The notes: a model not told the origin generated them from the letters alone. Shown: positions 29,401 to 37,614, counted from the stretch's first letter. The stretch is 64,000 bases of DNA from an uncultured Lachnospiraceae bacterium (GCA_947164865.1 CAMUYA010000007.1:57696-121695); one strand, 5' to 3'. Numbers and translations are program-made.

Positions 29401-30595
29401 AGAGATAGAAAGTTACCTGAGAGAAGTCAATCGGCAGAGAACAGCTTCTGAAAAAATTTCCGAAGCGGATTTATCTCACAAATGTGAGTTCTGCAGGTAC
29501 ATCTACGAAAAGAAGGACTTCAACTTCTCCCACATGTGTAATCTCGGAGCCAAGTCCGCCAAAGGAGAATACCTTCTCTTTCTCAACGACGACATCGAAG
29601 CAATTGAAGGAAGCTGGCTTGAAAAGATGCTCGGACAGAGCATGCAGGACCACGCCGGAGCGGTTGGGGCAAAGCTTTTCTACCCCGGGAGAACGGCGAT
29701 CCAGCACGCAGGAGTGAGTAATCTCAAAGAAGGGCCGGGTCATGTGTTCTTCGGGCAGGACGACGCGGCGCTTTATTATTTTGGGTTAAACCGCCTGGAG
29801 AGTAACTTCTCGGCAGTGACAGCAGCCTGCCTTATGATATCAAAAGAAAAGTTCATAAATGCCGGAATGTTCGATGAAGCGCTCAAAGTGGCATATAATG
29901 ATATCGACCTGTGTTTTTCACTCTGTGAAGCAGGCCTTTACAACACTGTAAGGCAGGATGTGATACTCTACCATCACGAATCTTTCTCAAGAGGGAGCGA
30001 TGATGAAGCCCCCAAAAAGAAAAAGAGACTTGAAGCCGAGAGGAAGAGATTATATAATAAGCACCCGGAGATGAAGGGAAGGGATCCTTTCTTAAGTCCC
30101 AATATCCACTACTACTTTGGACCGGAGCTTGACCTGAATCCCGTATGCGGGGAGATAAGCGTACTTGACGATTACGGTTCCGTACCCATGGGTAGAGCGT
30201 TTATTGACCGCATCTATAAGCAGGATAAAATATTTGTGATCGGCTGGGCGCTTGTTGAAGAGTCAGAGAATTCCCCTCTGGATGAAAAATACCTTATCCT
30301 CGATAACGGAAAAGGCGAAAAGCTGCGTATAAGGGCAGATATCATCAAGAGAGATGATGTGGCCGATGCGCTCGGGGGAAGAGACGACCTGCGCTACTGT
30401 GGGCTCAAGTGTGTGATAGATCCCGAGAGCTTGACCGGGAAGGACGGAGACAGAGAAGCCGAAAAAGCTAACCTTTTCACAAGATTCTTCAAACATGAAG
30501 AATCCTACAAACTCGGCATCCAGCTTATCGACGGCCAAGGTGTATCCCATATCTGGTGGGATGAGGAAAGAGGCTTCGCTCCCTTCCCACAATAA
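26495..30595 (+). CDS. Giant multidomain protein: HAD domain plus two GT2 domains
   Basis: This is 1366 residues, the largest gene in the window. Residues about 15-230 are a HAD hydrolase-like domain (motif I SFDLFDTLLFR, motif II TTDMYL, motif IV HIGDNESADV). Residues about 230-600 are the associated domain (FYFLSRDGYYLHYLF, RIFDCGWNGSSQYLL) also found at the N-terminus of the protein at 5858. GT2 domains begin near 665 (SMVMPVYNV; FMDCDD about 753) and 922 (VSIIIPSKDNP; LFLNDDIEAI). The C-terminus is a small beta-rich domain. Fusion of a phosphatase-like domain to two transferases suggests a glycan containing a phosphate step or processing of a phosphorylated sugar, but the HAD may instead be structural. 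It starts 7 nt after wzt. Confidence 0.82.
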   Translation: MNSSDKKVLYEKADKAKVISFDLFDTLLFRKTATPEEVFDIVGDHFGIPGFRKIRIDAQNEASRKVTEKYGYPHPDMDEIYEELGSCGEIASVDKPDLKAQEIKNYEISVEEDALYANDEMLEVFNDLKNRGKRIVITTDMYLKAVTIEGFLKKNGFKGYDKLYCSADERKAKFNKELFEEVAKREGVSFNEILHIGDNESADVSIPGSLGIDTFLYKRGSEEHFWQDFGERIAGPVQLGLYRWLEKEVREARDNGENFYFLSRDGYYLHYLFKKSGYDNIKYLYASRRSLIMAGVTELDEDSLNVFPPYSFGQTLGEVIDYLGLKREDIKHLDEAGFTGFDDVIAQPGDLDRVKKLYTLNPEAVLERCRIERENALRYFREEGLINNADEIASKEGQTGRKIRIFDCGWNGSSQYLLDRALKAINLEDGTPGDTAPETFFYYFGILNTKKSLKQLRGKRYKTYLFDFYRDYNLQRQVLHAIELYELMFSAPHPSVYIYSEDGVIFEKGEKEAYREEILKGIEKYFDRVSAFSEKYIKEIPKESVVTQLERLINHPTVDEARIIGDTPNSDGIVGKTGARKRLAFCTEEELELNPRLDGYWLEGLLTRGDVSDKVKSAAIKRKGPVPSDAPGGYRLEQTVDYLYYRNRYKYYFGEREEKELGHRPFFSMVMPVYNVKSEQLREAVDSVLAQTYTDYELILVDDHSTWDNVVPILKEYEKDPHVKVIYREVNGNISRATNDGIAAAKGEYLFFMDCDDTIEPYAFYEFASKINENPELDFIYSDEDKLTEDGKVKHLPFFKPDWSPDLFWCENYTNHLSAYRMDVVRKTGGLRSKYDGAQDYDFVLRFMEKSDNSRVGHISRVLYHWREREESVAYSLGSKSYATMATGFLKEEALSRRGIKGEARLVSEVSQYRIVYEPVGDPKVSIIIPSKDNPNLLRQCIESVVKHTDYKNYEIIVVDNGSSKDNKTEIESYLREVNRQRTASEKISEADLSHKCEFCRYIYEKKDFNFSHMCNLGAKSAKGEYLLFLNDDIEAIEGSWLEKMLGQSMQDHAGAVGAKLFYPGRTAIQHAGVSNLKEGPGHVFFGQDDAALYYFGLNRLESNFSAVTAACLMISKEKFINAGMFDEALKVAYNDIDLCFSLCEAGLYNTVRQDVILYHHESFSRGSDDEAPKKKKRLEAERKRLYNKHPEMKGRDPFLSPNIHYYFGPELDLNPVCGEISVLDDYGSVPMGRAFIDRIYKQDKIFVIGWALVEESENSPLDEKYLILDNGKGEKLRIRADIIKRDDVADALGGRDDLRYCGLKCVIDPESLTGKDGDREAEKANLFTRFFKHEESYKLGIQLIDGQGVSHIWWDEERGFAPFPQ

Positions 30596-30606
30596 GTAGT
30601 ATTTTT

Positions 30607-30635
30607 TTGACATTAGCATCAATATATGGTAGCAT
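30607..30635 (+). promoter_or_regulatory. Candidate promoter close to the start of the GtrB-like gene
   Basis: TTGACA (30607-30612), a 17-nt spacer and TAGCAT (30630-30635) predict initiation near 30642, almost at the ATG at 30643. If used, the mRNA would be leaderless or nearly so, consistent with the absence of a Shine-Dalgarno there. The alternative is that TTG at 30607 is a start codon giving 12 more residues. The conserved GT2 fold begins at MKLIIQIPCYNEE, so I prefer the ATG. Confidence 0.4.
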
Positions 30636-30642
30636 AAAGAAT

Positions 30643-31635
30643 ATGAAACTTATCATCCAGATTCCCTGCTATAATGAGGAGGAAACTCTGACGATAGCCC
30701 TCAATCATCTTCCAAAGAAGATAGAAGGCATCGACGAGATAGAGTACCTCATCATTAACGACGGAAGCCGCGATAATACGGTGAAAGTCGCGAAAGAGTG
30801 GGGTATTAATCATGTCGTAAATCTAAAGCAGAATATGGGCCTGGCCAAGGGCTTCATGGCGGGCATCAACGAGTGCCTCTGCCAGGGTGCGGACATAATA
30901 GTCAACACCGACGCTGACGATCAGTACAGAGGCGAGGATGTGGAGGCTATAGTGCGCCCCATCATCGAAGGGAAGGCCGATATAGTTATCGGCGCCAGAC
31001 CTATCGATGAAACCGAGCACTTCAGCCCCCTCAAGAAGATGCTGCAGCATTTCGGAAGCTGGGTAGTGAGAAAAGCATCGGGCACAGATATACCGGATGC
31101 TCCTTCGGGTTTCAGAGCCTACAGCAGGGAGGCTGCTTTAAGGCTTAACGTTATTAACAATTACACCTACACCCTCGAGCAGATCGTACAGGCCGGCAGG
31201 AACAAGATAGCCATCACATGGGTGCCTATCCGCACCAATGACGAGCTCCGCCCCAGCAGGCTCTTTAACAGCATGTTTGGGTACATCAAAAAGAGCATCC
31301 TCACCATCGTGAGGGCTTATATCATGTATAAGCCGCTGGCGTTCTTTACAGGGGTGGGGCTTATACCTCTGATAGTAGGAATAGGAATCGGAGTAAGATT
31401 CCTTATCTTCTACTTCGGCGGGCAGCCCGGAGGGCATATACAGTCCCTTATACTTGGCAGCCTGCTCATTACACTGGGCGCCATCATTTGGGTTGTAGGG
31501 CTCCTTGCAGATACGACAGCAGCCAATCGAAAGATCATGGAAGACATTCAGTACCATGTAAGAAAGATGGACTGCGATAAATGTGCCGAGGAGAATCGCA
31601 AAAAGGCATTGGAAAGCGGAAAGCCCACAGAATAA
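30643..31635 (+). CDS. Polyprenyl-phosphate sugar transferase, GtrB/DPM1-like GT2
   Basis: This is 330 residues from the chosen ATG. The GT2 domain (about 1-230) opens with IIQIPCYNEEETL and carries the catalytic NTDADDQY loop and the APSGFRAYSREAAL segment, characteristic of dolichol/undecaprenyl-phosphate hexosyltransferases. Two transmembrane helices at the C-terminus (about 235-260 and 270-300) match the GtrB/ArnC layout. It should move a sugar from a nucleotide donor to undecaprenyl phosphate, giving the lipid donor used by GT-C enzymes. The polytopic proteins at 18552 and 20481 are candidate users. The next gene starts 9 nt after the stop. Confidence 0.8.
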   Translation: MKLIIQIPCYNEEETLTIALNHLPKKIEGIDEIEYLIINDGSRDNTVKVAKEWGINHVVNLKQNMGLAKGFMAGINECLCQGADIIVNTDADDQYRGEDVEAIVRPIIEGKADIVIGARPIDETEHFSPLKKMLQHFGSWVVRKASGTDIPDAPSGFRAYSREAALRLNVINNYTYTLEQIVQAGRNKIAITWVPIRTNDELRPSRLFNSMFGYIKKSILTIVRAYIMYKPLAFFTGVGLIPLIVGIGIGVRFLIFYFGGQPGGHIQSLILGSLLITLGAIIWVVGLLADTTAANRKIMEDIQYHVRKMDCDKCAEENRKKALESGKPTE

Positions 31636-31644
31636 AGGAACAGG

Positions 31645-32592
31645 ATGGATAACATTTACGCTGTTGTCGTTACATACAACAGAAAAGATATTCTCACAAA
31701 ATGCATAGATGCCATATTAGCGCAAACCCATCCGGTTTCAAAGCTTGTGATCATTGACAACAACAGCACCGACGGTACGGAGGAGCACCTCAAAAAAGAG
31801 GGGTATATCGGATCCGAGCCTGTAAAGGACAATACCGATAAGATACTATACAAAAAGCTCCCGCAGAATATCGGCGGAGCAGGCGGATTCCACGAGGGTA
31901 TGAAAGCCGCAAGGGGAGAAGATGCTGACTGGATCTGGATAATGGATGATGATGTGATCCCCGAGAAGAATTGCCTCGAGGAGCTTGTGGCTGCAAGGGA
32001 GAGAATAGATGAAGATGTCAGCTTCCTGGCCAGCTCCATACGCGGAACAAATGGGGAGGCGATGAATGTCCCCAAGATAACCAGAAAGCAGTTCATGCAT
32101 TATACCGACTGGTATAAATACCTGGATTCCGGGATAGTACAGATAGTAAAAGCCACATTCGTCTCACTCCTGATAAACGGAAAAGCCGTAAAAAAGTGCG
32201 GCCTTCCCTGGAAGGAATTCTTTATATGGGGGGACGATTCCGAATACACACAGAGGATCATAAGAGATTACGGCCCTGCATACATGGTGGGAAAGAGCAA
32301 AGCACTGCATTTAAGGGCCAGCGCAAACGAACTCTCGCTAGTGAAGGAAACGGACAAAAACCGGATTCCACTGTATTTTTACTATTACAGGAACAACCTT
32401 ATAGTGTTCCATGAATATGAAACGCTGCTTTACCGCTTTCTATGTATGGGAAAGCTCTGGTATGATTCCCTGAGGGTGCTCTTTAAGGGAAAGCACAAGG
32501 CAAAGAAGCTGGGCGTTATAACAAAAGCCTTTTTCAATTACGTGACGGGGCGCTATGGCAGAAAGTCATTCAGAAACAGAGCAGAAGAATAA
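31645..32592 (+). CDS. GT2 glycosyltransferase, GlfT/rhamnosyltransferase-like
   Basis: This is 315 residues. It has a GT-A fold with VVVTYNRKDIL, DNNSTDGTEEHL, the NIGGAGGFHEGM segment and the metal-binding WIWIMDDDVIP (about 88-98). The IGGAGGF and DDD signatures are typical of the galactofuranosyl/rhamnosyl-type GT2 subgroup. WGDDSEYTQRI (about 192-202) supplies the catalytic acidic pair. The C-terminus is basic, with a weak amphipathic helix. The donor sugar is unproven. The last 38 nt overlap the next gene if its first ATG is used. Confidence 0.82.
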   Translation: MDNIYAVVVTYNRKDILTKCIDAILAQTHPVSKLVIIDNNSTDGTEEHLKKEGYIGSEPVKDNTDKILYKKLPQNIGGAGGFHEGMKAARGEDADWIWIMDDDVIPEKNCLEELVAARERIDEDVSFLASSIRGTNGEAMNVPKITRKQFMHYTDWYKYLDSGIVQIVKATFVSLLINGKAVKKCGLPWKEFFIWGDDSEYTQRIIRDYGPAYMVGKSKALHLRASANELSLVKETDKNRIPLYFYYYRNNLIVFHEYETLLYRFLCMGKLWYDSLRVLFKGKHKAKKLGVITKAFFNYVTGRYGRKSFRNRAEE

Positions 32593-33643
32593 CAAAAATA
32601 TGCCTGATGAGAACAAAAAGGGGAAGATAAAACCACCTCTGGTAAGCGTGATAGTGCCTGTGTACAACGTAGAGCAGTACCTCGAGTACTGCCTGAACAG
32701 CATCCTGTGCCAGACATACAAAAAGCTCGAGATAATACTTATAGATGACGGATCGACAGACAGCTCAGGTAAGATATGTGAAAGATACGCCGCAAAAGAT
32801 CAGAGAGTGAGAGTGATCCATCAAAAAAATGCAGGGCTTTCCGCTGCCAGAAACACCGGTATCGAAGAGATGAAAGGTGAATGGGTAGGCTTCATAGACT
32901 CCGATGATTATATCCGCTGTGATATGATCGAAAAGATGGTAAAGATCGCGCTTAAGGACGGAAGCGATATTACTTTGGTGCTTCATAAAAAGACGGCACT
33001 TAATCTGGAGTTCCGAAGATCCGGAATAAAAGAGAACGACCCGTATCCCGAGGCCGGTGCAAAAAAAAGAAGCGCAGGTATGCTCCGTAAGAAGTACGAC
33101 AGAAGGGATTTCCAGATAGATATTCTGTCCGGAAAGCTTGCGATGTACTCCCACGGGAAGCTATATAAGAGTTCCCTTTTTGAAAGTATCAGATTCCCTG
33201 AGGGAAAGCTCTACGAAGACGTACCCACCACTTGGGCTGTGAGCAAGCTCATAAACAAAGCTTCATTCCTGGGTGAGGAGCTGTACTTCTACAGACAACG
33301 CATCGGAAGCATAGTAAATGCCCCTTTCAAGCCGGGAAGAATGGACCAGGTATATGCGGCTGAAGCAATATATGAGGAAGTAAAAGGGGACGAAGAACTT
33401 GAACCCATAGCCGCTTCAAGGTGCTTCTTCAGTGCCGCGGATAATTACAGCCTGGTCACTAAAGAGTATTCCGAAGAAGCCGGGTACCTTAAGGACGCGA
33501 TAAAGAAGTACCGAAAAGGTGTACTGAGGGATAAAAGAGCCGGGAAGAACTTAAAACTCATGGCGATGGTTGCAGGCCTGGGACCTGCTCCGGTCAGGCT
33601 GCTGGGAAAGATGTATAAGAAAAAGCAGTCACTTAGCCATTAG
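32555..33643 (+). CDS. GT2 glycosyltransferase, EpsJ-like
   Basis: This is 362 residues from ATG 32555, or 347 from ATG 32600 (MPDENKKGK). Neither has a good Shine-Dalgarno; the later start avoids most of the overlap with the preceding gene, so the first 15 residues are uncertain. It is a standard GT2 with VSVIVPVYNVEQYLEYCL, DDGSTDSSGKI and the DXD-like FIDSDDYI. The C-terminus (about 230-355) is helical with many K/E. It is a cytosolic enzyme for one linkage of the operon's glycan. Confidence 0.82.
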   Translation: MAESHSETEQKNNKNMPDENKKGKIKPPLVSVIVPVYNVEQYLEYCLNSILCQTYKKLEIILIDDGSTDSSGKICERYAAKDQRVRVIHQKNAGLSAARNTGIEEMKGEWVGFIDSDDYIRCDMIEKMVKIALKDGSDITLVLHKKTALNLEFRRSGIKENDPYPEAGAKKRSAGMLRKKYDRRDFQIDILSGKLAMYSHGKLYKSSLFESIRFPEGKLYEDVPTTWAVSKLINKASFLGEELYFYRQRIGSIVNAPFKPGRMDQVYAAEAIYEEVKGDEELEPIAASRCFFSAADNYSLVTKEYSEEAGYLKDAIKKYRKGVLRDKRAGKNLKLMAMVAGLGPAPVRLLGKMYKKKQSLSH

Positions 33644-33690
33644 TGATGATCAGGATAAGGCTTCACACCCCGACGGAGGGTTAAAGACGG

Positions 33691-35385
33691 ATGAATTTGT
33701 ACAGAAGTAAAAGAAGTATATTGCTTATTTTAGATGTAATGATGATCATTGCATCATTCCTACTTTCGTTTTTAATGAGAAGCAGAGCCTTGATGAACGG
33801 ATTTGGTCCCACAGGCGGTATGCAGGTGTATGCACCGCTGCTAGCATATGCTCTCATCATATATATTGTCATTTTCCTTCTTATTAAAGAGACATCAATT
33901 GAATTATTAAAGACCAGAGAGATCATTTTTAAGACCATTGAGCATCAAATCCTTTTTATGGGTGCTTTCATGGCCATGTTTTTTATACTTCATAAGTATC
34001 CTTGGATATCCAGATTATTTGTAGGCCTTTTCGGTATATTCAACGTGATCTTTTGCTGTATTGAAAGACTCTTGTATCGTGCGTACTGCATAAAAAAGAG
34101 TAAAAAGGAAGTACAAAGGCTTGAGGCTATAAAAAAGAAAAATGCTGAAGTTGCCGAAAAGCTAACGGATAACAAGACTAAGCATGTATTCATTATAGGA
34201 GCGAGAAGTATCGGCCTGTACGGAGGCTTCGAAAGCTTTGTATTAAATCTGCTACAGCTCCATAAGAATGAAAAAGGTATACAGTACCATGTGACCTGCA
34301 AGGCCAGTGGAAGCGGATACATGGATCTTAATAGTCTTCCGGGTGCGGTAAGCATCAATGAGAGCGAATTTATTTACTGCAATGCTCACTGCATGCTCAT
34401 ACATGTTCCTGACAGGTTTGGTACAGCTCAGGCGGTTTACTACGATCTTATGTCCCTCAAATGGGCATGTGAGTATATCGAGCGGCATCATATATTGAAT
34501 CCGGTAGTTTACTTCTTGGCACCAAGGATAGGTTCCTTCGGTAACAGATATATACAAAGGATACGCGAAGCTTCAGGAATGATATATCAGAATCCCAATG
34601 GAAACAGGGACGGAAGAGGAATATTCAAGTATCCGATCAGAAGCTACAAGAAGAGCTCCGAGCGCACCGCCATCAGGAATGCAGACCTAGTGATTTGTGA
34701 CAGTAAGCTCACCGAGAGCCGTATCAAAGAGGAATACAAGGATTTTAAGCCGCAGACAACGGTGGTTCCCTACGGATCATATGTGATCCCATACTTCCTT
34801 GACGATGATGACTCTAAATATACAGGATGGCTCAAATCACACAACCTGACGGATGGACAGTATTATATATGTGTGGGAAATTATGCTGAGGAAAATAATT
34901 TCGAAGCGATAATTAGGGAATTTATCCGCAGTAACTCTGATAAGGACCTTGCTATCATTACTACGGATAATCCCAAGTATGACAGAAAGTTGCAGCAGAA
35001 GCTCGAATATAAGCATGATAAGAGGATTAAGTTCGTAGGAACAGTTTACGACCAGGATCTTTTAAACAAGATAAGGGCAAATGCATATGGTTGCATCTAC
35101 GGCCCGGAGGGAAGCAGGACAGATCAGCTCCTTCTTGAGGCACTTGGCACGATAGATCTCAACTTACTGTTGGATACGGAATCCTACAGGGATGCAGGCG
35201 GAGATTCAGCGCTTTATTGGAGCAAGGAATACGGATATCTGGCAGAGCTTATAGACAAGGCTGATAAAATAACCGCAGATGAAAGAAACTCAATGGGAGA
35301 AAAGGCTAAGCAAAGGATCAGAAGAGAGTATAGCTGGGAAAGAATCTGCGGGGAATATGAAGAGCTTTTTCTACATACTCAGTGA
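33691..35385 (+). CDS. Cps2T-like GT4 rhamnosyltransferase fused to a four-helix membrane domain
   Basis: This is 564 residues. GGAGGG lies 10 nt before the ATG. Residues about 8-130 hold four transmembrane helices resembling the N-terminal membrane region of polyprenyl glycosylphosphotransferases (WcaJ/EpsE type), but the catalytic PF02397 part is absent. A charged helix (about 130-165) links to a GT-B protein of the DUF1972/Cps2T type (HVFIIGARSIGLYGGFESFV, about 169-188; VPYGSYVIPYF; CIYGPEGSRTDQLLLEALG), known for beta-1,4-rhamnosyl transfer to a lipid-linked sugar in streptococcal capsules. It is the last gene before the strong terminator. Base composition is intermediate between the GC-richer left part and the AT-rich right part. 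Confidence 0.78.
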   Translation: MNLYRSKRSILLILDVMMIIASFLLSFLMRSRALMNGFGPTGGMQVYAPLLAYALIIYIVIFLLIKETSIELLKTREIIFKTIEHQILFMGAFMAMFFILHKYPWISRLFVGLFGIFNVIFCCIERLLYRAYCIKKSKKEVQRLEAIKKKNAEVAEKLTDNKTKHVFIIGARSIGLYGGFESFVLNLLQLHKNEKGIQYHVTCKASGSGYMDLNSLPGAVSINESEFIYCNAHCMLIHVPDRFGTAQAVYYDLMSLKWACEYIERHHILNPVVYFLAPRIGSFGNRYIQRIREASGMIYQNPNGNRDGRGIFKYPIRSYKKSSERTAIRNADLVICDSKLTESRIKEEYKDFKPQTTVVPYGSYVIPYFLDDDDSKYTGWLKSHNLTDGQYYICVGNYAEENNFEAIIREFIRSNSDKDLAIITTDNPKYDRKLQQKLEYKHDKRIKFVGTVYDQDLLNKIRANAYGCIYGPEGSRTDQLLLEALGTIDLNLLLDTESYRDAGGDSALYWSKEYGYLAELIDKADKITADERNSMGEKAKQRIRREYSWERICGEYEELFLHTQ

Positions 35386-35454
35386 GATAATTAGGATTGT
35401 AAAAAAAATATAAAAAAGACTGATTTTATGCGCTTTCAGGGAAACTAAAGAGAC

Positions 35455-35486
35455 CCTCCGAATTTGACATTCGGAGGTTTATTTTG
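35455..35486 (+). terminator. Strong intrinsic terminator ending the loaP operon
   Basis: A perfect 9-bp stem CCTCCGAAT (35455-35463) / ATTCGGAGG (35469-35477) with loop TTGAC is followed by TTTATTTTG. It lies 70 nt after the GT4 gene and is the only convincing Rho-independent terminator in the first 35 kb. Confidence 0.9.
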
Positions 35487-35514
35487 TATAATAAATTAGT
35501 TAAGTTTTGCCTTT

Positions 35515-35661
35515 ATGAACTATACCAAAATCCGGCTGGTCGACCTGCTCGCCGCCGGCGAGGAAAGGGACACACAGCAAGCCTACAGACAGAAAAATGA
35601 ACCTTTCTGCCCGATGGCGAAGCTATGGGCAAAGCATCACAATGACGAGGTTAGGAACTGA
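35515..35661 (+). CDS. Possible 48-residue ORF, GC-richer than surroundings
   Basis: An ATG ORF of 48 residues (MNYTKIRLVDLLAAGEE at the start, KHHNDEVRN at the end) sits just after the terminator. It has no clear Shine-Dalgarno. Its codons are much more GC-rich (CTG, GCC, GGC) than the flanking AT-rich DNA, suggesting a leftover of inserted DNA or a genuine small gene. I do not recognise it. Confidence 0.3.
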   Translation: MNYTKIRLVDLLAAGEERDTQQAYRQKNEPFCPMAKLWAKHHNDEVRN

Positions 35662-35676
35662 ACCAGAAAAGATTAA

Positions 35677-36062
35677 AGATTTTATAATCTGAAGGTTTAT
35701 AGGCCCGGTTCTCTGTTATGCAATTTGGGATATCAATTTATAAGACCATATAGTAATTACTTAATGGCATATCTGCGGGGAGCAGAACTATTAAAGAAGA
35801 ATGGCTTACAAGTCAAAGATTTAAATCGCAATAATTATGAGAAAGTAAGCACTATTTTGATAAAAATGCATCTGAGATGATACAACCTCTTGAAGAGAGA
35901 TTAGTAGTTTTTCTAAAAGAGTATTCTTCATATCTAAATCCACCTTCGTTGAATCATATTGACGATCGAACAATTGTCGGAGCATTCATAAGATATGTTT
36001 TTTTGATGAAGCGAAGAGAAGAATACTTGGATAAGAATCAGAACAATAGTATCTCAAAAGGA
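35677..36062 (+). pseudogene. Decayed CDS fragment upstream of the heptose genes
   Basis: Two open segments read as one protein if a frameshift near 35845-35855 is repaired. The first (35677 onward) gives RFYNLKVYRPGSL ... LLKKNGLQVKDLN. The second continues as YFDKNASEMIQPLEERL ... FIRYVFLMKRREEYL up to about 36062. The N-terminal part is lost behind a TAA. The second segment is in frame with the hddC gene and could be mistaken for its N-terminus; the real hddC start is at 36072. The family is not recognised. The fragment is probably debris from replacement of the downstream glycan cassette. Confidence 0.6.
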
Positions 36063-36071
36063 GACAAAGTC

Positions 36072-37415
36072 TTGAAAACAGTGATTATGGCTGGCGGTAA
36101 GGGAACTCGTATATCAGAGTTATTCCCAGATATCCCAAAGCCGTTAATTCCAATTAAGAATAAAGTTGGAGTTTGTAAGCCAGTCTTGCAGTGGGAAATT
36201 GAGAGTTTAGTAGATCAAGGGTTCAATGATATCATCCTAACAGTATCACACATGGCTGATAAGATCCAGAGTCACTTCGGTAACGGTGAGAAAAACGGAT
36301 GTCATATAGAATACTTCGTAGAGGAAACTCCGTTGGGAAACGCCGGGGCGTTGTTTAAGATGAGAGAGAAGTTTGGTTCCGAATCTTTCCTTTTATTGAT
36401 CGCAGACGCAATGTTTGATGTGGATTTCAACAGGATGATTGATTACCACAAAGCTCATAATGCTATCGCAACGCTATTTACACATCCCAACAGTCATCCT
36501 TACGATAGTTCAGTCATTGTGGCCGATAGCAATGGCGCTGTAGAACAATGGCTTACAAAAGAAGATGTAAGACCTAAGTTTTATAAGAATCGCGTAAACG
36601 CAGGATTGCAGGTCATAGATCCGCGGATCCTTGATATGACGCTTGAGAGGATGGAACTCAGAGCTGAAGATATTGGAACAACTGATGACCGGGGAAACAT
36701 AATCAAGATGGATATAGATCGGCAGATTCTGAAACCTCTGTGTGGAAGCGGTAGGGTGTATTGTTATGATTCTCCGGAGTATTGCAAGGATATGGGTACG
36801 CCTGAAAGGTTCAAGCAGGTAAGTCGCGATTTTCAGAACGGAACGGTAAGTGCTAAGAACTTGAGTAAACTACAGAAGGCAATATTCCTTGACAGGGACG
36901 GAACGATCAATAAGCATATCGGTTTTTTGAGGAAACCTGAAGAACTTGAACTGTTACCTGGAGCTGCAGAAGCCATAAAGAAGATTAATGAGTCTGGATA
37001 TCTTGCTATTGTGATCACCAACCAGCCGATTATTGCCAGAGGTGAGGTTACAGTTGAAGGGCTGGAAGAGATACATAAAAAGCTCGAAACGGAGCTTGGA
37101 AAGCAGGGGGCGTACATCGATGCGCTCTATTACTGTCCACATCACCCGGATAAAGGGTTTGAGGGTGAAGTAGCAGAATTGAAAGTTGATTGTGATTGTC
37201 GGAAGCCGAAACCAGGGATGATAGTAAGAGCGGCACAAGATTTCAATATATGTTTAGAAGATTCTTGGATGATTGGGGATGGCAAGAATGATGTTAAGGC
37301 GGGTCAGGCAGCAGGGTGCAAGACTGTGTTGATTAAGGGTGAGAGAATAGGAGACTGTGAGCCTGATTATACTGTGGCAAACCTAAGAGAAGCAGTTGAA
37401 ATGATTGCTCAATAA
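36072..37415 (+). CDS. hddC-gmhB: Fused heptose-1-phosphate guanylyltransferase and heptose-bisphosphate phosphatase (HddC-GmhB)
   Basis: This is 447 residues from TTG 36072. That start is chosen because AAAAGGAG lies at 36056-36063 and the nucleotidyltransferase fold begins immediately (KTVIMAGGKGTRI); in-frame residues further upstream belong to a decayed gene. Residues about 1-240 are a sugar-phosphate nucleotidyltransferase (IPKPLIPIKNK, EETPLGNAGALF). Residues about 265-445 are a HAD phosphatase with FLDRDGTINKH, ITNQPIIARG, the Zn-type cysteine loop CPHHPDKGF ... CDCRKPKPGM, and MIGDGKNDV, all marks of GmhB. It would supply steps 3 and 4 of GDP-D-glycero-alpha-D-manno-heptose synthesis, with GmhA and HddA next door. 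Confidence 0.88.
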   Translation: MKTVIMAGGKGTRISELFPDIPKPLIPIKNKVGVCKPVLQWEIESLVDQGFNDIILTVSHMADKIQSHFGNGEKNGCHIEYFVEETPLGNAGALFKMREKFGSESFLLLIADAMFDVDFNRMIDYHKAHNAIATLFTHPNSHPYDSSVIVADSNGAVEQWLTKEDVRPKFYKNRVNAGLQVIDPRILDMTLERMELRAEDIGTTDDRGNIIKMDIDRQILKPLCGSGRVYCYDSPEYCKDMGTPERFKQVSRDFQNGTVSAKNLSKLQKAIFLDRDGTINKHIGFLRKPEELELLPGAAEAIKKINESGYLAIVITNQPIIARGEVTVEGLEEIHKKLETELGKQGAYIDALYYCPHHPDKGFEGEVAELKVDCDCRKPKPGMIVRAAQDFNICLEDSWMIGDGKNDVKAGQAAGCKTVLIKGERIGDCEPDYTVANLREAVEMIAQ

Positions 37416-37614
37416 GCATTTTTTAGAGCTTGGCACAACTGGGTTAGTTAATCTAGGCACATTGTTTAATGCTTATTATAATTTTCACCTTAAGACAGGG
37501 AACTATATTTCAAATGTGGTATGTTTGGGATTATCAAGGAATTGTTTGACTGGGTCAGAAACTTAGAGATTGAGTTTTGACCTTGATTATCATACGATAA
37601 AGGAATAGCAAAGC

